64,000 bases of DNA from contig NZ_MLHQ01000007.1 of assembly GCF_001999305.1 (NCBI RefSeq), forward strand, positions 1 through 64,000. Direction: 5' to 3'. Shown here piece by piece: positions 10,722 through 19,962 of this stretch (position 1 is the first letter of the stretch; every line of letters begins with the position of its first letter). Under the pieces are notes generated by a model that did not search any database, was not told the DNA's origin, and saw only the letters and a list, made by a program, of their open reading frames with translations. The DNA is from Rodentibacter myodis. Lineage in GTDB: Bacteria > Pseudomonadota > Gammaproteobacteria > Enterobacterales > Pasteurellaceae. Position numbers and translations under genes: made by a program.

Positions 10722-11026
10722 GAGTTTTTAGCTCATAAAATTAACTTGAAGGTCGTACTGAATTAGAAACAGGAAAAAAGAATCCCTTTGAAACAGGCTA
10801 AAGTAAATGCACAATCTACGATTAAAAACGCTATCAGAGAACTACGTAAACTAGAGCCTTCTTCAAGTCTATATCTGAAAAGTAATTCTTTCACTGAGAA
10901 CGGTTAATGATAAGAGCAAAACACAGTAATACTAACCGTATTCGTAGTTTTAGCTTTAGCACATAGCTAAATTCCCAACAGAAAATACAGGGTTTTATCA
11001 TTGAATTGAGCTTGGAAATAAAGACT

Positions 11027-11102
11027 TGGTGGGTCGTGAAGGATTCGAACCTTCGACCAACGGATTAAAAGTCCGCTGCTCTACCGACTGAGCTAACGAC
11101 CC
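11027..11102 (-). tRNA. tRNA-Lys (anticodon TTT)
   Basis: The reverse complement gives a 76-nt cloverleaf beginning GGGTCGTTAGCTCAG, with a CTTTTAA anticodon loop (TTT), T-arm GGTTCGAATCC and an encoded CCA end. It is the last of four tRNAs in a minus-strand cluster. Confidence 0.97.
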
Positions 11103-11151
11103 AAGTATAGGATTTTGAAGGAGTTTTTTATAAAATTTACATTCTATAAAA

Positions 11152-11238
11152 TGGTGCCCGAAGCCAGACTTGAACTGGCACGCCTCGAAAGGCGAGGGAT
11201 TTTAAATCCCTTGTGTCTACCGATTCCACCACTCGGGC
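11152..11238 (-). tRNA. tRNA-Leu (anticodon TAA)
   Basis: The reverse complement gives an 87-nt class II tRNA beginning GCCCGAGTGGTGGAATCGG, with anticodon loop TTTAAAA (TAA), a long variable arm (CTCGCCTTTCGAGGCGT) and an encoded CCA. It is third in the cluster. Confidence 0.97.
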
Positions 11239-11263
11239 AACTAGACTAACTTACAACGTATTA

Positions 11264-11337
11264 TGGAGGCGTGTCCCGGAGTCGAACCGAGCTACATGGA
11301 TTTGCAATCCAGTGCATAACCGCTTTGCTAACACGCC
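11264..11337 (-). tRNA. tRNA-Cys (anticodon GCA)
   Basis: The reverse complement gives a 74-nt cloverleaf beginning GGCGTGTTAGCAAAGCGG, with anticodon loop TTGCAAT (GCA), T-arm GGTTCGACTCC and an encoded CCA. It is second in the cluster. Confidence 0.97.
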
Positions 11338-11341
11338 GTAT

Positions 11342-11417
<76 letters not shown>

Positions 11418-11437
11418 ATTCGTTGTTAGTGGCGCGC

Positions 11438-11465
11438 ATTTTACGGAAATTTGAAAGTCTGTCAA
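11438..11465 (-). promoter_or_regulatory. Promoter of the tRNA cluster with GC-rich discriminator
   Basis: On the minus strand a perfect -35 TTGACA (11465-11460) and a -10 TAAAAT (11443-11438) are 16 bp apart and are followed by GCGCGCC. A GC-rich discriminator of this kind is known from stable-RNA promoters subject to stringent control. That regulation is inferred. Confidence 0.7.
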
Positions 11466-11663
11466 TCGCAAATTAGAAAAAAAATCTTAACCGTTTAAAA
11501 AAACTGCATTTCGTTTAAATTATTGACAATAGGTGATGAAAAAATGAAATTTGTGTCTATTTTTTCATTTCTTCCTTTTATCACTTTGGGCTTTATGCCA
11601 AAATGCCGATCGTTTTTAAATAAAAAGTGCGGTCACTTTTTTCATTATTTTTTCGAGGATATT

Positions 11664-12776
11664 ATGGCAACACAACAATATACAATTGATACCTTACTCG
11701 CCCAAGTCGGCAACCGCAGTGATGAACGCACCGGCGCAGTTTCAACCCCTATTTTTCTTTCCACCGCTTATGGTCATTATGGCATTGGCGAAAGTACCGG
11801 TTTTGATTATACCCGCACGAAAAATCCAACCCGTACCATACTGGAAGAAACCATTGCGCAATTAGAAAATGGCGATCGTGGTTTTGCCTTTTCCTCCGGT
11901 ATGGCGGCAATTCAGGTATTAATGACACTTTTTAGCGCACCAGATGAATGGATTGTATCAAGTGATGTCTATGGTGGTACTTATCGCCTTCTTGATTTTT
12001 CTTATAAGAATAACAACGGTGTGAAACCGGTTTACGTCAATACGGCATTAATCACGGATATTGAAGCGGCTATCACCCCAAATACCAAAGCATTGTTTAT
12101 TGAAACCCCCTCAAATCCTCTTATGGAAGAATGTGATGTGGAGGAAATCGCAAAATTAGCGAAAAAGCATCATTTAACATTAATTGTTGATAACACTTTC
12201 TTAACGCCGGTGCTTTCCCGCCCATTAGATTTAGGTGCCGATATTGTGATTCATAGCGGTACAAAATATATTGCGGGACATAATGATGCCTTAGTCGGAT
12301 TAATTGTGGCAAAAGGGCAAGAACTTTGTGATCGTATCGCTTATATTCAAAATGGTGCAGGTGCAGTGCTTTCTCCATTTGATTCTTGGTTAACCATTCG
12401 TGGAATGAAAACCCTTTCTTTGCGTATGAAACGCCATCAAGAAAATGCCCAAGCCATTGCAGAATTTCTCAAAGAACAACCACAGGTAGATTCCGTGCTT
12501 TATCCAAATAAAGGGGGAATGCTTTCCTTCCGATTAAAAAATGAAGCGTGGGTGAATACTTTCCTAAAATCCATCAAACTCATTACTTTTGCAGAAAGTC
12601 TCGGTGGAACGGAAAGTTTTATTACTTATCCCGCAACGCAAACCCATATGGATATTCCGGAGTCCGAACGTGTGGCGCGTGGTATCACCAACACTTTATT
12701 GCGTTTTTCGGTGGGTATTGAAGATGTGGAAGATATTAAAGCCGACTTATTACAAGCCTTTTCTTATTTAAAATAA
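11664..12776 (+). CDS. metB: Cystathionine gamma-synthase / PLP-dependent Cys-Met metabolism enzyme
   Basis: The 370-residue protein belongs to the Cys/Met metabolism PLP enzymes and most likely joins an activated homoserine to cysteine in methionine synthesis. Visible landmarks are the substrate-binding segment YTRTKNPT near residue 50, SSGMAAI, the VDNTF motif, and the PLP-lysine motif SGTKYIAGH with Lys201. I chose ATG 11664 because it follows a GAGG ribosome site at 11655 and fits family length; the longer frame back to 11523 would add 47 low-complexity residues. It is 14 bp ahead of ldhA, so the two are probably cotranscribed. A cystathionine beta-lyase or O-acetylhomoserine sulfhydrylase role cannot be excluded from sequence alone. 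Confidence 0.9.
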   Translation: MATQQYTIDTLLAQVGNRSDERTGAVSTPIFLSTAYGHYGIGESTGFDYTRTKNPTRTILEETIAQLENGDRGFAFSSGMAAIQVLMTLFSAPDEWIVSSDVYGGTYRLLDFSYKNNNGVKPVYVNTALITDIEAAITPNTKALFIETPSNPLMEECDVEEIAKLAKKHHLTLIVDNTFLTPVLSRPLDLGADIVIHSGTKYIAGHNDALVGLIVAKGQELCDRIAYIQNGAGAVLSPFDSWLTIRGMKTLSLRMKRHQENAQAIAEFLKEQPQVDSVLYPNKGGMLSFRLKNEAWVNTFLKSIKLITFAESLGGTESFITYPATQTHMDIPESERVARGITNTLLRFSVGIEDVEDIKADLLQAFSYLK

Positions 12777-12790
12777 ATCTCGGAGATAAT

Positions 12791-13786
12791 ATGAAAATTG
12801 CAGTTTACAGCACAAAAAGTTATGACCATAAATATTTTGAATTGATTAATGCAAAATATGGTTTTGATCTTGAATTTTTTGATTTTATGCTGAATGAAAG
12901 CACCGCCCGATTAGCAGAACACTGTGAAGTGGTATGCATTTTCGTGAATGATGACGGCAGCCGAAAAGTGTTGGAAAAATTAGCCGCACTTGGTGTAAAA
13001 GTTGTCGCGTTGCGTTGTGCCGGCTTCAATAATGTGGATCTTAAAGCCGCACAAGATCTTGGTATTCAAGTGGTACGCGTACCGGCTTATTCACCGGAGG
13101 CCGTGGCAGAACATACTGTTGGCTTAATGATGACTTTAAACCGCCGTATTCATCGTGCCTATCAACGCACCCGTGAAGCGAATTTCTCCTTAGAAGGATT
13201 AATCGGTTTTAATATGCACGAACGTACCGTAGGGGTGATCGGCACCGGTAAAATCGGTATTGCCGTAATGCGTATTTTGAAAGGATTTGGAATGCATATT
13301 CTTGCTTATGATCCCTTTAAAAATCCACAGGCAGAAGAACTTGGCGCAAAATATGTCGAACTTGACGAACTTTATGCCAAATCGCACGTGATTACGCTCC
13401 ACTGCCCGGCGACACCGGAAAATTATCACCTGCTTAATCGTGAAGTCTTCGCTAAAATGAAAGACGGCGTAATGATCATTAACACCAGTCGCGGCACATT
13501 AATTGATACTCCGGCGGCGATTGATGCCTTGAAACAACGTAAAATCGGTGCATTGGGAATGGACGTATATGAAAATGAACGTGATTTATTCTTTGAAGAT
13601 AAATCAAACGAAGTGATTCAAGATGATGTATTCCGCCGTCTTTCTTCTTGTCATAACGTGTTGTTGACCGGTCATCAAGCCTTCTTAACGGAAGAAGCCT
13701 TAACCAGTATTGCCGATGTAACACTTTCCAATATTTATGAACTAAAATCCGGAAAACCTTGCAAAAACATAGTTTTACCCTCTTAG
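12791..13786 (+). CDS. ldhA: D-lactate dehydrogenase (fermentative, NAD-dependent)
   Basis: The 331-residue protein reduces pyruvate to D-lactate with NADH in mixed-acid fermentation. It has the two-part D-2-hydroxyacid dehydrogenase fold: an N-terminal catalytic part (1-100), the Rossmann motif GVIGTGKIG near residue 150, catalytic Arg in NTSRGTLID (about 234), Glu in 'VYENE' (about 263) and His in TGHQAF (about 295). Length matches E. coli LdhA. A GGAG ribosome site precedes the ATG. The order metB-ldhA-trxA is, to my knowledge, also found in Haemophilus. Confidence 0.93.
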   Translation: MKIAVYSTKSYDHKYFELINAKYGFDLEFFDFMLNESTARLAEHCEVVCIFVNDDGSRKVLEKLAALGVKVVALRCAGFNNVDLKAAQDLGIQVVRVPAYSPEAVAEHTVGLMMTLNRRIHRAYQRTREANFSLEGLIGFNMHERTVGVIGTGKIGIAVMRILKGFGMHILAYDPFKNPQAEELGAKYVELDELYAKSHVITLHCPATPENYHLLNREVFAKMKDGVMIINTSRGTLIDTPAAIDALKQRKIGALGMDVYENERDLFFEDKSNEVIQDDVFRRLSSCHNVLLTGHQAFLTEEALTSIADVTLSNIYELKSGKPCKNIVLPS

Positions 13787-13904
13787 TTTTAAACAATTAA
13801 ATCAATAACTATACTTTTAAAAAACGCGTGTTATTCTGACCGCACTTGCAATTTAGCAAAATACCCTAATATAGGGGCATCATTCACAAACAGAGGAAAT
13901 TAAA

Positions 13905-14228
13905 ATGAGTCAAGTATTACATACCACTGATGCAACATTTGAAGTAGATGTTTTACGTTCGGATATGCCTGTATTGGTTGATTTTTGGGCGCCTTGGTGT
14001 GGGCCTTGCAAAATGGTTGCACCATTATTGGATGAGCTTGCGCCGGCATTTGAAGGCAAAGCAAAAATCGTGAAAATCAACGTAGATGAAAACCAAGCAG
14101 TCGCCGCACAATATGGCGTGCGTAGTATTCCAACGTTACTTCTTATCAAAAATGGTGAAGTGGTTGGTACACAAGTGGGGGCATTGCCAAAAGGTCAATT
14201 AGCCGCCTTCATTAATCAACATCTTTAA
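13905..14228 (+). CDS. trxA: Thioredoxin 1
   Basis: This 107-residue cytoplasmic thioredoxin has the classic active site WCGPC with Cys32 and Cys35 and the cis-proline in RSIPTLLL. It donates electrons to ribonucleotide reductase, methionine sulfoxide reductase and other targets, and is recycled by the thioredoxin reductase encoded at 40318. The ATG follows an AGAGGAAAT ribosome site. A separate upstream region of 118 bp carrying a USS core suggests its own promoter, and a strong terminator follows directly. Confidence 0.97.
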   Translation: MSQVLHTTDATFEVDVLRSDMPVLVDFWAPWCGPCKMVAPLLDELAPAFEGKAKIVKINVDENQAVAAQYGVRSIPTLLLIKNGEVVGTQVGALPKGQLAAFINQHL

Positions 14229-14232
14229 TTTT

Positions 14233-14268
14233 AAAAATCCCCCTTATTTCCTAATAAGGGGATTTTTT
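14233..14268 (+). terminator. Rho-independent terminator of trxA
   Basis: AATCCCC-CTTAT pairs with ATAAG-GGGATT (one bulged C) around a short loop, followed by a T6 run. It lies 5 bp past the trxA stop. Confidence 0.85.
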
Positions 14269-14309
14269 CATTCGCTCAAAATATCTTTTCATTATCCCTT
14301 ATTTTTTTC

Positions 14310-14325
14310 TGTGATATTACTCACA
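14310..14325. promoter_or_regulatory. CRP binding site upstream of putA
   Basis: TGTGATATTACTCACA matches the CRP consensus half-sites TGTGA-N6-TCACA exactly. It lies 90 bp before the putA start codon, a plausible activator position. It implies cAMP control of proline use. Confidence 0.75.
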
Positions 14326-14414
14326 AATTTGAAAAATCCCCGTTTACTTTTTGGTTAAATAGACTTAGTTTTATTAACAATCTTGTAACACAAGTCATAA
14401 CAAGGGGCTATCAA

Positions 14415-17400
14415 ATGTCTATTTCACTTTCCAAAAATTACCCGCCTGAACGTCAAATTATTACCCAAAATTATCGTCTTGATGAAAAAATCGCTGTCGA
14501 TCGCCTAATGGCAACACTTAATTTCACGGAAGAACAAGAAAAACGCATTACGGAAAATGCCACTAAACTTATCAATAAACTTCGCCATATTAAACAAAAA
14601 CAATACGGTGCCGATGCATTAATGGAAGAATTTTCATTAAGCTCTGAAGAGGGCGTGGCATTAATGTGCTTGGCAGAAGCATTACTCAGAATCCCCGATG
14701 CCAAAACCCGTGATGAACTTATTTATGAAAAATTGCAAGAGGGAAATTGGCAATCCCATCTTGGCAATTCAAAATCTTTTTTTATTAATGCGGCAAGCTA
14801 CGGATTAGTATTCGGAAAAAAAGTAAGCGAAACCCTGACGGAAGAACAGCTTTCCGCGAGTTTAAAAGGGCTTTTTGCACGCCTTGCTGCGCCCGTAATG
14901 CGTCAAGCAATGGTGAAATCAATGCGTATGATGGGTAAGCAGTTTGTTGCCGGCGTAACAATGCAGGAAGCCTTACAACACGTCAATCCCCGTTATAAAA
15001 AAGGATTCACCTTCTCTTTCGATATGTTGGGTGAAGCGGCAATGACTGCAGCCGATGCCGATCGCTATTTCAACGATTATCTACACGCCATTGAAGAAGT
15101 GGGGAAAGATGCGGCAGATCGCAATATTTACAATAGCAACAGCGTTTCCGTAAAACTGTCGGCGATTCACCCGAAATATAGCCGTGCCAAATACGATCGC
15201 ACAATGAATGAGCTTTATCCGCGGGTAAAACAACTGTTCTTACTGGCGAAAAAATATAACATCAGTGTGAATATTGATGCGGAAGAAGCCAATCGCTTAG
15301 AACTCTCTCTTGATTTGGTGGAGAAATTACTTGATGAACCGGAACTCAAAGGCTACAAGGGCATTGGTTTTGTGGTGCAATCCTATTCTAAGCGTTGTCC
15401 ATACGTTCTTGATTATTTAATTAATCTTGCCCGTGAAAAACAAGGTTATTTGATGATTCGCCTTGTGAAAGGGGCATATTGGGATAGCGAAATCAAATGG
15501 GCGCAAACCGATGGTTTGGACGATTTTCCACTTTACACCCGTAAAAATCATACGGATATTGCCTATGTGGCTTGTGCTAAAAAACTCCTTGAAGCGCAAG
15601 ATGTTATTTACCCGCAATTTGCTACGCACAACATTCTCACAATGTGTACCGTTTACGAACTCGGACAAGATAAAAAATTCGAGTTCCAATGCTTACACGG
15701 TATGGGCGAAAGCCTCTACGATAATATTGTGGGCAAAGATAATTTCGATCGCCAAGTTCGGGTATATGCACCGGTTGGCACACACGAAACCTTGTTGGCT
15801 TATCTTGTTCGCCGTCTGCTAGAAAATGGTGCAAATTCCTCTTTCGTACACCAATTAGTGGATGAAAGCATTCCGGTTTCACAGTTGGTTACACCACCTT
15901 GGAAACTGTATAGCAAATCCAACGGTGAACCCAACAAATTGGTACGCAACCCCCTTAAAATCTTTGCCGATCGCCGTAATTCCGCCGGTTTTGATTTAAC
16001 CAATGAACTCACACTTGCCAAACTTGAACGAGCCTTAAATGAAGCCAACCTCGACCACGCCGAATCCTTAACCGCCTTAGATAACCCTCATCACGAAACC
16101 GCACATCGTGTGAAGAATCCGGCTAACTTGAAGGAAAATATCGGTGAAGTGCGTTTCTTAGCTCCAACACAAGCGGAAGCCATTTTTAATGCCGCCAATA
16201 ATCAAACTTGGAATGAAAAAAGTGCGGTCGAAAAAGCCGATGTTTTACGAAAAGCCGCAGATCTTTATGAAGAACATCACGGATTATTGATGAAAGCCGC
16301 CATCATTGAAGCGGGCAAAACGTTACCAAATGCGATTGCCGAATTACGTGAAGCGGTGGATTTTCTTCGTTATTACGCCAATCAACTTGAACATTTAAGT
16401 CGTCATCATCACCTTGGTGAACCTCGTGGCAAAGTGCTTTGCATTTCCCCTTGGAACTTCCCGCTTGCCATTTTCACAGGACAAATTGCCGCCTCTCTTG
16501 CCGCAGGTAATGCGGTGATTGCCAAACCGGCAGAGCAAACTTCGCTTATTGCTTATGCGGCGGTGAAATTACTTCATCAAGCAGGCGTACCGATTGAAGC
16601 CTTACAGTTAGTACTCGGGGCAGGGGATCTTGGTGCGGCGTTTGTACAGCAACCTTTTGATGCAGTGGTATTCACCGGTTCAACGGAAGTCGCCAAACTT
16701 ATCGAAAAACGTTTAGCCACGGCGGATAACGATCCGATTCTTATTGCCGAGACAGGCGGTCAAAATGTATTGGTGGTGGATACTTCCGCCCTGCCGGAAC
16801 AGGTTACCGCCGATGTATTAAGTTCAGCCTTTGACTCAGCCGGTCAACGCTGTTCCGCCCTACGTATTTTGTTGTTACAAGAGGAAGTGGCGGATCAATA
16901 TTACAAAATGATCAGCGAAGCAATGAAAGAATTAAGCCTTGGCGATCCTCGTTTGCTTGAAACCGATATTGGGCCGGTGATTGATGAAGAGGCGAAACAA
17001 AATCTACTGGCTCATCAAGCCAATATGCGAAAAACCGCACGCGCTTATACCGAATTATCGGTACCGGAAGGGGGGCATTTTGTTGCACCGTCCGTATATT
17101 TATTAGATAACCTTGATCAAGTAAAACGTGAAGTGTTTGGGCCGATTTTGCACATTATCCGTTATCGTAAGGATGATTTGGTAAATGTGCTTAAAACCGT
17201 GAATGAAAAAGGCTATGCCTTAACCGGTGGTTGTCACAGCCGTATTCGTAAACAAATGGATTTGGTGGAAAAACACCTCAACTGCGGCAACTTCTATATT
17301 AACCGTAACATTGTCGGTGCGGTGGTGGGCGTACAACCTTTTGGCGGCCACGGCTTGTCCGGCACAGGCCCGAAAGCAGGTGGGGAATTTTACCTTCAAC

Positions 17401-17867
17401 GTTTAACCCGCACACCACGCTATTACAGCCAATTTGGTGATGAACACACCTTGGGCGAGAAAAAACCTCTCTTGGAAAGTATTACCGGTGAACAGAATAG
17501 TTTGGCGTACCTGCCGTGTGAGGTCGCCATCTTAAACGGTGATTTGGAAACGGCACAGCAAGCGGCAAATAAATTGCTTGGTGCAGGTTTTACCATTTTG
17601 GTTGAACCAAGCCATCCGCTCGCGAAAACCAACCAAGTGGGGATTCGGGTTGATACTCAATTAGGCCATTGCCAAAAAGGGATTTATTTGACCGCACTTG
17701 AACCGGCTCGCCGTCAATGGTTGGCGGAAAACAGCAAAGCGATTTTTAAATGCTTTGATTGGCAAACGGAACAAGATTTACTTCCGCTATATGATGAATT
17801 TTCTCGCAGTTATAACACTACGGCAGCAGGAGGAAATACCTCATTAATGGCGGCGGAAGAACATTAG
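14415..17867 (+). CDS. putA: Bifunctional proline dehydrogenase / P5C dehydrogenase
   Basis: The 1150-residue enzyme oxidises proline to glutamate in two steps, passing electrons from the FAD site to the quinone pool. The helical arm and PRODH barrel occupy about residues 1-480 (FSLSSEEGVALMCLAEALLRIPD; YSKRCPYVLDYL). The aldehyde dehydrogenase part occupies about 560-1050, with IAETGGQN and the catalytic Cys813 in SAGQRCSALR. A C-terminal domain follows. Compared with the approximately 1320-residue E. coli PutA it lacks the N-terminal ribbon-helix-helix DNA-binding domain, so it should not repress its own operon. The start follows AAGGGG. A CRP site lies upstream, and the transporter putP follows in the same direction after 98 bp. 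Confidence 0.96.
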   Translation: MSISLSKNYPPERQIITQNYRLDEKIAVDRLMATLNFTEEQEKRITENATKLINKLRHIKQKQYGADALMEEFSLSSEEGVALMCLAEALLRIPDAKTRDELIYEKLQEGNWQSHLGNSKSFFINAASYGLVFGKKVSETLTEEQLSASLKGLFARLAAPVMRQAMVKSMRMMGKQFVAGVTMQEALQHVNPRYKKGFTFSFDMLGEAAMTAADADRYFNDYLHAIEEVGKDAADRNIYNSNSVSVKLSAIHPKYSRAKYDRTMNELYPRVKQLFLLAKKYNISVNIDAEEANRLELSLDLVEKLLDEPELKGYKGIGFVVQSYSKRCPYVLDYLINLAREKQGYLMIRLVKGAYWDSEIKWAQTDGLDDFPLYTRKNHTDIAYVACAKKLLEAQDVIYPQFATHNILTMCTVYELGQDKKFEFQCLHGMGESLYDNIVGKDNFDRQVRVYAPVGTHETLLAYLVRRLLENGANSSFVHQLVDESIPVSQLVTPPWKLYSKSNGEPNKLVRNPLKIFADRRNSAGFDLTNELTLAKLERALNEANLDHAESLTALDNPHHETAHRVKNPANLKENIGEVRFLAPTQAEAIFNAANNQTWNEKSAVEKADVLRKAADLYEEHHGLLMKAAIIEAGKTLPNAIAELREAVDFLRYYANQLEHLSRHHHLGEPRGKVLCISPWNFPLAIFTGQIAASLAAGNAVIAKPAEQTSLIAYAAVKLLHQAGVPIEALQLVLGAGDLGAAFVQQPFDAVVFTGSTEVAKLIEKRLATADNDPILIAETGGQNVLVVDTSALPEQVTADVLSSAFDSAGQRCSALRILLLQEEVADQYYKMISEAMKELSLGDPRLLETDIGPVIDEEAKQNLLAHQANMRKTARAYTELSVPEGGHFVAPSVYLLDNLDQVKREVFGPILHIIRYRKDDLVNVLKTVNEKGYALTGGCHSRIRKQMDLVEKHLNCGNFYINRNIVGAVVGVQPFGGHGLSGTGPKAGGEFYLQRLTRTPRYYSQFGDEHTLGEKKPLLESITGEQNSLAYLPCEVAILNGDLETAQQAANKLLGAGFTILVEPSHPLAKTNQVGIRVDTQLGHCQKGIYLTALEPARRQWLAENSKAIFKCFDWQTEQDLLPLYDEFSRSYNTTAAGGNTSLMAAEEH

Positions 17868-17891
17868 TTTAAAAAAAATCCGCCCAAAATG

Positions 17892-17928
17892 ACCGCACTT
17901 TGATTATTCAGTGATAATCAAGTGCGGT
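17892..17928. terminator. Inverted USS pair forming a terminator between putA and putP
   Basis: ACCGCACTT...AAGTGCGGT flank an extended stem TTGATTAT / ATAATCA. Two opposed copies of the uptake signal core make a strong hairpin after putA. The trailing T-run is weak, so termination may be partial and let putP be read through. Confidence 0.6.
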
Positions 17929-17965
17929 GTCTAACAACATAAAAACAAGACAAAAGGAGTAAACA

Positions 17966-19462
17966 ATGCAAATTTACATCACATTTGGTTTGTATTTGGT
18001 CATTATTCTAGGCATTGGGTTATATGCCTACCGTTCTACCCAAAATTTTGATGACTATATTTTAGGTGGTCGAAAAATGGGAAGTTTTGTTACCGCAATG
18101 TCCGCAGGGGCTTCCGATATGTCCGGTTGGCTTTTGATGGGGCTACCCGGTGCAATTTTCCTTTCCGGTTTATCGGAAGCTTGGATTGCTGTGGGATTAA
18201 CCATTGGGGCGTTTATGAACTACAAAATCGTCGCTGCCCGTTTGCGTATTTTCACCGAAAAATATAACAACGCCCTCACATTGCCGGAGTTTTTTGCACA
18301 ACGTTTTCCACGTCAGAAAAAAGCGTTAAAAATTATTTCTTCTTCCATTATTTTGTTTTTCTTCACCATTTACTGTGCCTCCGGTGTGGTTGCCGGCGCG
18401 AAGTTATTCCAAAGTTTATTAGGTTTGGATTACAACACTGCCTTATGGCTTGGTGCAATCGCCACTATCACTTACACTTTTATCGGTGGTTATCTTGCCG
18501 TTTCTTGGAGCGATACCATTCAAGCATCATTAATGATTTTTGCCCTCTTGCTCGCCCCGATTATGACACTCGTGAATATCGGCTGGGACGAAGTAAATAC
18601 TGCGTTGGCGGCAAAATCGGCGGCAACCAATATTCCGTATAGCAACTGGTTACATAATGTTTCGGGTATCGGTGTGATCTCTGCGTTGGCTTGGGGGTTA
18701 GGTTATTTTGGACAACCGCATATTTTGGCACGCTTTATGGCGGCAGATTCCGTACAATCTCTTGATAAAGCCCGCACAATCGGTATTACTTGGATGTTAC
18801 TCTGTTTAAGTGGTGCGGTGGCGGTTGGCTACTTTGGTTTGGCTTATTTCACACACCAAAATATACCTTTGGATAATGCAGAATCGATCTTCATTGAGCT
18901 TTCTAAATTGATGTTTAATCCGTGGATTGTGGGCATTGTGTTATCCGCAATTTTAGCGGCTGTAATGAGTACTCTTTCAGCACAATTATTAATGTGTTCA
19001 GCCGCCATTACAGAAGATTTCTACAAAGGTTTCTTCCGCAAAACCGCTTCCAGTACAGAATTGGTGTGGGTGGGGCGTTTAATGGTGCTGTTAATCGCCG
19101 TTGTTGCCATTATTATCGCGCAAGATCCAAATTCCAAAGTAATGGGCTTGGTTTCTTATGCTTGGGCAGGATTTGGTGCCGCATTCGGACCGGTGGTGAT
19201 TCTTTCACTCTTTAATCGCAACATCAGTTCCAAAGCGGCATTATGGGGAATGTTATCCGGTGCGGTCACCGTGGTGGCGTGGAGTCCGTTAATGAAATTC
19301 TTAGGTTGGGACGATTTAGCCCGCCTTTATGAAATCATTCCGGGTTTCTTGGTTTGTTCCGTCATCACGCTCACTTCATCGGTATTCGCTCAAGTTCACC
19401 CGACTGTGGCAGAGCAATTTGATGAAGCCTTAGCAGAATTTGAGGAAAAGAATAGAGGTTAA
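17966..19462 (+). CDS. putP: Sodium/proline symporter
   Basis: The 498-residue inner-membrane protein belongs to the solute:sodium symporter family and imports proline with Na+. It has about 13 hydrophobic segments and the early GGRKMGSFVTAMSAGASDMSGWLLMGLPG segment, which is diagnostic of PutP. A further family motif, 'GYFGQPHILARFMA', is near residue 250. AAGGAG precedes the ATG. It follows putA in the same direction, so import and oxidation of proline are encoded together; in E. coli the two genes are divergent instead. Confidence 0.95.
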   Translation: MQIYITFGLYLVIILGIGLYAYRSTQNFDDYILGGRKMGSFVTAMSAGASDMSGWLLMGLPGAIFLSGLSEAWIAVGLTIGAFMNYKIVAARLRIFTEKYNNALTLPEFFAQRFPRQKKALKIISSSIILFFFTIYCASGVVAGAKLFQSLLGLDYNTALWLGAIATITYTFIGGYLAVSWSDTIQASLMIFALLLAPIMTLVNIGWDEVNTALAAKSAATNIPYSNWLHNVSGIGVISALAWGLGYFGQPHILARFMAADSVQSLDKARTIGITWMLLCLSGAVAVGYFGLAYFTHQNIPLDNAESIFIELSKLMFNPWIVGIVLSAILAAVMSTLSAQLLMCSAAITEDFYKGFFRKTASSTELVWVGRLMVLLIAVVAIIIAQDPNSKVMGLVSYAWAGFGAAFGPVVILSLFNRNISSKAALWGMLSGAVTVVAWSPLMKFLGWDDLARLYEIIPGFLVCSVITLTSSVFAQVHPTVAEQFDEALAEFEEKNRG

Positions 19463-19473
19463 GTTCTAACGAT

Positions 19474-19506
19474 AAAAAAGTGCGGTTATTTTTGACCGCA
19501 CTTTTT
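19474..19506. terminator. USS-pair terminator after putP
   Basis: AAAAAAGTGCGGT and ACCGCACTTTTT face each other across a short loop, giving a hairpin with a T-run on the + strand. Confidence 0.8.
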
Positions 19507-19962
19507 GTTTTTGGATTGTCGCAACGACCTGAAATTCATTAATTTACCTCTCTCCATTTACTGAGGAAACAAAAATAAGAGACATCATTGAATTTAGACT
19601 TACTACCCTCCGTTTACGGAAGAAGTGAAAAGTTTCTTCTTACTAAATGGATAGTCGCCCCGCAAATATCCTTCTCTCTCCGCTTGCCAAGGGAAGTGCC
19701 GAAGGCGGAGGAAAGGGAAAAGTGCGGTTATTTTTCACCTTATTTTCTGCAACGCCATTGCAATCCCTACCTCAGTCACTTCGTGACAGCCTCTCCGCAA
19801 ACGCCGAGTGCGAAAATAATCAATATGTATTAACTTTCCTTACTTCCCTCTTCGGAACATTGGCAAAGCCAACGCTCAAATGCAAGCATTTGTTCTCCGT
19901 AGTCGGAGAAAACAAAAATTAGTTTTAACATTGTATAATTGCCTCATTTTCTTTTTTTGTTA
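19507..19962. other. Gene-free spacer with degenerate repeat fragments
   Basis: I find no protein-like reading frame here. The stretch holds short imperfect palindromes (CTCCGTTTACGGAAG, CTCCGCTTGCC...GGCGGAGG, CACTTCGTGACAG) and one USS core at about 19720. The same style of CTCCG/CGGAG fragment recurs at 45150-45230. It looks like accumulated remnants of a dispersed repeat between two convergent genes. Confidence 0.5.

Noticed and set aside
10722-11026. Possible gene remnant (a 50-codon open stretch near 10767-10907)
   Set aside because: Short, without a start codon and ribosome site, and I recognise no family; frames are interrupted on both sides.
11536-11568. Stem-loop ATGAAAAAAT...ATTTTTTCAT upstream of metB as a regulatory leader
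   Set aside because: The arms are almost pure A/T, no known riboswitch or MetJ box is seen, and such stems are common by chance in this composition.
11523-11663. N-terminal extension of MetB by 47 residues
   Set aside because: The extra residues are not family-like and the internal ATG at 11664 has a good ribosome site.
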